From: Thermococcus sp.
GTDB taxonomy: Archaea; Methanobacteriota_B; Thermococci; Thermococcales; Thermococcaceae
Length of the DNA stretch: 64,000 bases
Direction of reading: 5' to 3'
Assembly: GCF_027023865.1 (NCBI RefSeq)
Contig: NZ_JALVUC010000014.1
Location: forward strand, 32,778-96,777
Made by a program: the position numbers and the translations under genes. Positions 59,603 to 64,000 of the stretch are shown in pieces (positions within the stretch are counted from its first letter, which is position 1; every line of letters begins with the position of its first letter). The notes beneath the pieces are model-generated. The model saw only the letters and a program-made list of their open reading frames with translations. It did no database searches and was not told the origin of the DNA.

Positions 59603-60240
59603 GCTCTCACCAGCCCGAAGCGGATCCAGTGGTACCTCTCGCTCTCCTCGACGGACTTTACGTCAAGGTTGAAGCGCCCCTCAAAGAGGGGTGAGGCCAA
59701 AACTACCGTGTGGAACTCTCCAAACTCTCCAACCGGGTCAACGCCCGGGTAAGCCTTCAAAAAGTTCTTCAGGTCTTGTTCCGAGCTGAATGTATAAGTT
59801 AGGGCATCTCTGGAGAGCTTTTCCTTATCAACCGCTATTATCACCCACTCGAAGCCCTCTTCGAGCATCTCCTCGGCAAGCTCCAGCGTGTTCCTCCCCC
59901 AGAGCGGTTCGAGAGCTTTAATTCCTGCTTTTTCCGTAAGGCTTTCGACCCATACCTTGTGGTCGTCCAAGAGGACATCGCCTGATATGAGGTACTCGAT
60001 ACCGAGCGAGCCAATGAAGTCGGCCAGGGCGTCACTTCCCCTGGCCATGTCGAAGGTCAGCATTTTCCTCCCCATCTTCTTGGTGAGTGTTTCCAGCGCC
60101 CCAAAGTTCTCCCAGTGTGGTGAGAGGCCGATGGTGGTTTTGAGCGCCAGCAGGTATGGAACCTCAATTCCCATCTTCTCCGCAAGGTGAAGCGCGTAAA
60201 GCCCATCCTTGCCGCCCGAAAAGAACACCACTCCGTTCAA
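59599..60240 (-). CDS. Dph6/COG2102-like PP-loop ATPase in corrinoid operon
   Basis: ATP-pyrophosphatase of the diphthine-ammonia-ligase family (213 residues). The PP-loop reads [15 protein letters not shown]; the usual SGGKDS serine is Gly here. Other features: [14 protein letters not shown] and a central [24 protein letters not shown] at 60240 is used because GGAGGCGAT lies 4 nt upstream. It is the first gene of the operon with cobZ, cobS, cobY and a small membrane protein, all overlapping. Its role may be an amidation linked to corrinoids instead of diphthamide. Confidence 0.82.
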   Translation of the reverse strand: MNGVVFFSGGKDGLYALHLAEKMGIEVPYLLALKTTIGLSPHWENFGALETLTKKMGRKMLTFDMARGSDALADFIGSLGIEYLISGDVLLDDHKVWVESLTEKAGIKALEPLWGRNTLELAEEMLEEGFEWVIIAVDKEKLSRDALTYTFSSEQDLKNFLKAYPGVDPVGEFGEFHTVVLASPLFEGRFNLDVKSVEESERYHWIRFGLVRA

Positions 60241-60314
60241 GCTATCGCCTCCGTCAGGGTTATAAGAGGTTGGAGCTTTTATCCATTGCGCTAGCTGCAC
60301 CCGGAGGAACGACG

Positions 60315-61199
60315 ATGAACGGACTTGTCCTATTTATCCCGGCACTTCTCTGGGACCTGCTCCTCGGTGAACCTCCGGCGTTAGTTCATCCCGTTGTATG
60401 GTTTGGGAAGCTCGCCGGTTTGCTTGATTCCCGCTATAGGAGGCGTTCTCCAGCCCTTGATTTTCTGGTCGGGATGGTTACAGCGTTGGCAGTCATCGTT
60501 TTTGCCCTCCTCCTGGCAATCTCTGCCCCCTCTGCTCCTTATCCCCTCAACTACGCCTTGGCAGTTTACCTCCTCAAGAGTTCCTTCGCGGTGAGGAGCC
60601 TCCACGAGCACATTGCGAGGACGATAACAGACAATGTTAAAGAGAAAAGAAAAGCGGTCTCGATGATCGTCAGTAGGGATGTGGGGAAGCTCGATGAGCC
60701 CCACCTGAACTCGGCCTCGATAGAGAGCCTCGCCGAGAACCTCAACGACAGCGTTGTGGCGCCGCTATTCTACTTCCTCCTCTTCGGCCTCCCCGGTGCT
60801 TTAATCTACCGCGCCGTTAACACGCTTGATGCCATGCTTGGCTATAGAAACGAGCGCTATGAATACTTCGGCAAGTTCTCCGCCCGACTGGACGACCTCC
60901 TTAACTTCATTCCGGCCCGCTTGACAGTTCTTCTCTACCTTCCTATTGGAGGGAAGAGGGTTCTCCGGTACTATCGCCTCGCTAGGTTCAAGATAAACTC
61001 GGACAAGCCCATAGCGGTGATGAGTGCCGTTTTAGGCGTCTGGCTCGAAAAACCCGGCGTTTACCGTTTTCCCGGACGGGAACCAGAGAACGGTGATATA
61101 CGGCGGGCCTTGAGGATCTACCGGTTGATTGTTGGTGAATGGGTCTTTACGGTCCTCTTACTCATCGCAACGGGGGTGTGCACATGCTTGAGCCGATAG
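60315..61199 (+). CDS. cbiB: Adenosylcobinamide-phosphate synthase CbiB
   Basis: Attaches aminopropanol phosphate to adenosylcobyric acid at the membrane. Signature regions: [20 protein letters not shown] near 12, [16 protein letters not shown] [32 protein letters not shown], and [18 protein letters not shown]. 294 residues with several membrane segments. ATG 60315 follows GGAGGAACGACG. It overlaps cobD by 16 nt. Confidence 0.95.
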   Translation: MNGLVLFIPALLWDLLLGEPPALVHPVVWFGKLAGLLDSRYRRRSPALDFLVGMVTALAVIVFALLLAISAPSAPYPLNYALAVYLLKSSFAVRSLHEHIARTITDNVKEKRKAVSMIVSRDVGKLDEPHLNSASIESLAENLNDSVVAPLFYFLLFGLPGALIYRAVNTLDAMLGYRNERYEYFGKFSARLDDLLNFIPARLTVLLYLPIGGKRVLRYYRLARFKINSDKPIAVMSAVLGVWLEKPGVYRFPGREPENGDIRRALRIYRLIVGEWVFTVLLLIATGVCTCLSR

Positions 61200-62161
61200 G
61201 GTTCTCGACCTACCATGGTGGTGCGAGGGAAGAAGGATTGATAGACTTCTCCGCCTCACTCAACCCGTATCCACCGGAATGGCTCGACAGGATGTTCGAG
61301 CGGGCGAAGGGGATAAGCGGTCGCTATCCCTACTACGAAAGGCTTGAGGAAGGCCTTTCAGGGCTGGTTGGGGAGGAGGTTGCCGTAACGGCCGGAATCA
61401 CGGAAGCTCTTTACCTACTCGGAACCCTCGCGCTCCGCGGGAGGAGGGTGGTAATCCCACGCCACACATACGGTGAGTACGAGAGGGTTGCGCGTATTTT
61501 TGGGGCAAGAGTCCTCAAAGGCCCGAACGAACCTGCAAAGCTTGCTGAACTTGTTGAAAGGGAGTCAGTAATCTTCTTCTGCAACCCCAACAATCCGAAC
61601 GGGAGGTATTACATGCCAAGGGAGCTTAAACCACTTATCGACACCGTTGAGGATAAGAATGCCCTTCTTGTCCTTGATGAAGCATTTATAGACTTCGTTA
61701 AAGGCGCTAAAAGTCCCAAAGGGGAAAACCTTTTGAAGCTCAGAACCTTCACAAAGAGCTACGGCCTGCCGGGAATAAGGGTCGGCTACGTTATAGGCTT
61801 TCCCGAGGCACTTAGGAGCGTCAGGATGCCCTGGGGAGTAGGCTCGACCGGCCTCGCTTTCCTTGAGTTTTTGCTTGAGGACGGCTTCGAGCACCTGAGG
61901 AAGACGATGCCACTAATCTGGCGCGAGAAGGAGAGGATGGAAAAGGCTTTAGGAGTCAAAAGTGACACCAATTTCTTCACTATGCAAGTTGGAGACGCTA
62001 GAGAAACCGTAGAGACCCTAAAGAAGCGCGGAATCCTTGTGAGGGACTGTACGAGCTTCGACCTTCCAGAGTATGTCCGCTTCTCGGTGAGGAAGCCCGA
62101 AGAGAACGGGAAGCTGATTGAGGCGTTAAAAGAGGCCGAAATGGAAAGGAAGAGCATGTAG
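61184..62161 (+). CDS. cobD: L-threonine-O-3-phosphate decarboxylase CobD
   Basis: PLP enzyme (325 residues) producing aminopropanol phosphate for CbiB. It belongs to the histidinol-phosphate aminotransferase fold: [39 protein letters not shown], and the PLP-lysine stretch [16 protein letters not shown] near 195. ATG 61184 follows GGGGGTGTGCAC. Position next to cbiB favours CobD over a histidine-pathway enzyme. Confidence 0.92.
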   Translation: MLEPIGFSTYHGGAREEGLIDFSASLNPYPPEWLDRMFERAKGISGRYPYYERLEEGLSGLVGEEVAVTAGITEALYLLGTLALRGRRVVIPRHTYGEYERVARIFGARVLKGPNEPAKLAELVERESVIFFCNPNNPNGRYYMPRELKPLIDTVEDKNALLVLDEAFIDFVKGAKSPKGENLLKLRTFTKSYGLPGIRVGYVIGFPEALRSVRMPWGVGSTGLAFLEFLLEDGFEHLRKTMPLIWREKERMEKALGVKSDTNFFTMQVGDARETVETLKKRGILVRDCTSFDLPEYVRFSVRKPEENGKLIEALKEAEMERKSM

Positions 62162-62166
62162 GGCCG

Positions 62167-63405
62167 TCAAGCCCCGAACTTTTCACTCCTGTTCATGAGG
62201 TCTATCATTATCGGTACTATGTCGTGGCCCTTTATCCTGCCGAGGCCACCGCGCATGCACTCACGCTCGCCGAAAGCTTCACTGGAGTCAGGCCTTACCC
62301 CACCGCCGGAGATGAGGAGTGGAACCGGGTCGCCGCTGTGATTCATGACCTCGCAGGGCGTTGAGTGATCGCCGGTTATCGCTATCACCGTCTCCTCAAG
62401 GTCGATGTGGTCGATGATGTAGCCTATCATCCTGTCAGCCTTCTCTATCATCTCGGCCTTGAGCTTGGGGTTACCATCGTGGCCCGCTGCATCTGTCGGC
62501 TTGAAGTGAAGGAACACGAAGTCGTACTCCTTGAGTAACTCGACGGTCTTCCTCGCCTTGGCCATCTCGTCGGTGTCGTATTCCCCAGTTGCCCCTTTAG
62601 GGGTGTAAACGTCGAAGCCTATCGCCCTAGCTACGCCCTTAACGAGCGAGACCGCTATAACCGCCCCGGCCTTGACCTTCCACTGCTTCGTGAACTTCAT
62701 CGGTATGTCTGGATAGGTTCCCGCACCTCTGATGAGGAGGTAGTTCGCGACAGGCTTGCCCTCCTTCCTGCGCTTCTCGTTGATGGGGTGCTTCTCAAGG
62801 ACCCCGTGGGCCTGCTTAACGAACTCTTCAAGGATTTCTGCAACCTTCTTGCTCTCCTCATCTTCCCATGTGAAGCTCTTGGGTGGCTTTCCTGCCTCAT
62901 GGGGATCATTTTCGCCGACTTTATAACCGAAAGCCATGCCTTTAAGAACGAGGGCGGCCCTGTGACCGGTAGCCCCTGCAAAGATGAAGTCAACCGGCAG
63001 TTTAACGTTCTCCTGTATCGTCTTCGCCAGCTCGTGGGCTTCCTCGGTGTCTATCCTACCCGCACGCCTGTCGGTTATGATATCGTTCTCGATAGTGGCG
63101 AAGTTAACACGGAAGGCCAAGTCATCCTCGCTAAGGTCCAGGCCAATGCCCATAGCCTCTAGGTAGCCCCTTCCACGGTAGACCTTGTAGGGGTCGTAGC
63201 CGAATATGCTAAGGTGAGCGGTGTCGCTTCCAGCCGGCTGGCCGGGCTTAATCGGGTCCTGTTGGCCAAGGATTCCAATCTTGGCGAGCTTATCCATGTT
63301 TGGAGTTTTTGCATACTCCAGCGGCGTCTTTCCGCCGAACTCCTTAATCGGCCTATCTCCGAGGCCGTCGAGGATTATGAGCAATCCCTTTCTCTGCTGC
63401 TTCAT
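62167..63405 (-). CDS. apgM: 2,3-bisphosphoglycerate-independent phosphoglycerate mutase (archaeal)
   Basis: Interconverts 3- and 2-phosphoglycerate in glycolysis and gluconeogenesis. It is an alkaline-phosphatase-superfamily enzyme: GLLIILDGLGDRPIKEFGG (metal site and nucleophile region near 70, GSDTAHLSIFGYDP), FAGATGHRAALVLKG, HFKPTDAAGHDGNP and AITGDHSTPCE. 412 residues. ATG 63405 follows TGGTGGTAGAT. Convergent with cobD, 5 nt apart. Confidence 0.96.
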   Translation of the reverse strand: MKQQRKGLLIILDGLGDRPIKEFGGKTPLEYAKTPNMDKLAKIGILGQQDPIKPGQPAGSDTAHLSIFGYDPYKVYRGRGYLEAMGIGLDLSEDDLAFRVNFATIENDIITDRRAGRIDTEEAHELAKTIQENVKLPVDFIFAGATGHRAALVLKGMAFGYKVGENDPHEAGKPPKSFTWEDEESKKVAEILEEFVKQAHGVLEKHPINEKRRKEGKPVANYLLIRGAGTYPDIPMKFTKQWKVKAGAVIAVSLVKGVARAIGFDVYTPKGATGEYDTDEMAKARKTVELLKEYDFVFLHFKPTDAAGHDGNPKLKAEMIEKADRMIGYIIDHIDLEETVIAITGDHSTPCEVMNHSGDPVPLLISGGGVRPDSSEAFGERECMRGGLGRIKGHDIVPIMIDLMNRSEKFGA

Positions 63406-63590
63406 ATCTACCACCAAGGGTGAATAGGTGCGATGGGTTAAAAGGTTTGTTGGACAATGAAATAATAAACCACAATAAATAAATTTACATCTCTTCTACT
63501 AAAGAGAGGAATATACTAATATAATAAGGAGAAATTTATAAGGATAAGTTAGTTGATATGTACTGCAGAACCACTTATGAGGTGAATCAC

Positions 63591-63887
63591 GTGAAGTGGA
63601 AGCCATTGTTTGCAGTCCTTTTGGGGCTGTTGATGGTTGGAGTAACGGCAGGAAGCATTAGTGCTATGCCCTATGGAGCTAAGGCATCAATAAAAATAAA
63701 ACAGCTCCAGTATCCTAACGGGAGGTCCAAGATATACACCACATGACAAAGAACGATGCGCCTACGCACTATAAGTCAATCCCACCATACCAACCGAAAA
63801 TGTTTTTTGACAAAGATCAAGTGACATTGATCTTTGACAGAGCAGATTCTTACAGCTATCATGGGATTGTTTACATTTTTCTCTTGA
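63591..63887 (+). pseudogene. Secreted protein sharing the island signal peptide, broken
   Basis: GTG 63591 follows GAGGTGAATCAC and begins VKWKPLFAVLLGLLMVGVTA, almost identical to the signal peptide at 47834. The frame stops at 63746 after about 52 residues. Another frame from about 63745 gives MTKNDAPTHYKSIPPYQPKM and FFDKDQVTLIFDRADSYSY up to the hairpin at 63891. The gene therefore looks frameshifted and then cut by a mobile element. AT-rich DNA with TATA-like AAATTTATAAGG (about 63532-63543) lies upstream. Confidence 0.65.
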
Positions 63888-64000
63888 AAGCCTTGTCCTT
63901 TAGGGCGGGGATGCAGTAAACCGCCCAACGGCCCTTAAAGAGGAAAGCAAATCGTTTTAAAACCTAAGAGCCATACCATACCTTGGAATGAAGCGGACAG
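63883..64000 (+). mobile_element. Probable IS200/IS605-type end, with possible tnpB start at 63988
   Basis: CCTTGTCC-TTTA-GGGCGGGG at 63891-63910 is a perfect hairpin with wobble pairs, of the kind at IS200/IS605 ends. It follows TTGAAAG and precedes GATGCAG. An ATG at 63988 begins MKRT, as many Thermococcales TnpB proteins do, about 30 nt after a TATA-like TTTTAAAACC; the window then ends. The hairpin could be the left end of this element or the leftover right end of another. Confidence 0.45.

Overview
The window looks like a chromosomal segment of a hyperthermophilic archaeon of the order Thermococcales, most likely Thermococcus. Indicators are a TIP26-type TBP-interacting protein, a TET1-type M42 aminopeptidase, an archaeal AGOG glycosylase, an aldehyde:ferredoxin (tungsten) oxidoreductase family protein, archaeal PheST and ThrRS, Hjc, Csl4, RpoL and RpoP, TATA-type promoters, and frequent GGAGGTGA ribosome-binding sites 4-6 nt before starts. 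Genes are tightly packed, with many 4-nt ATGA/GTGA overlaps and short convergent overlaps.

Layout. 0-5 kb: 3' part of tdh, a broken vapBC pair, pheST. 5-16 kb: truA, an XPB-like helicase, a UbiD-family decarboxylase, an ABC-2 exporter, an AGOG/RFAP-synthase pair divergent from dihydropteroate synthase, and an sppA operon. 16-25 kb: RNase III-like protein, csl4-DUF2067-rpoL, thrS, a TIP26 pair, cis-prenyltransferase, gamma-carbonic-anhydrase-like protein, hjc and a secreted anchored protein. 25-38 kb: TET1 peptidase, CYTH and helical-repeat proteins, an EcfA-like ATPase with TrkH, map, tRNA-Ser(CGA), a CBS protein with an HPF-like tail, a UppP-like/GlmU/DUF835 operon, an MBL-fold pterin enzyme homologue and NOG1. 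38-47.6 kb: S8e, pyrG, DUF555-DUF357, and a translation/KEOPS/prefoldin gene string (L37Ae, RpoP, Brix, Pcc1, prefoldin beta, DUF3194, DHH).

47.7-51.2 kb is an accessory island: more AT-rich at its ends, secreted or membrane-anchored proteins without recognised families, three of four genes frameshifted, and a nearly identical promoter segment used twice. 51.2-63.4 kb holds an AOR-family/aldo-keto reductase pair and a corrinoid salvage and assembly cluster (cbiZ, cobT, cobQ, cobY, cobS, cobZ, a PP-loop ATPase, cbiB, cobD), followed by phosphoglycerate mutase. The window ends in a third broken secreted-protein gene that shares its signal peptide with the island and abuts what looks like an IS200/IS605-type end.

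The corrinoid genes together can take salvaged corrinoid back to cobyric acid (CbiZ, CobQ), add aminopropanol phosphate made from threonine phosphate (CobD, CbiB), activate it with GTP (CobY) and join it to a lower ligand (CobT, CobS, CobZ). RFAP synthase, dihydropteroate synthase and the MBL protein suggest a methanopterin-like one-carbon carrier pathway. Frameshifts are confined to accessory genes while all core genes read through cleanly, which argues for real gene decay rather than poor sequence quality.
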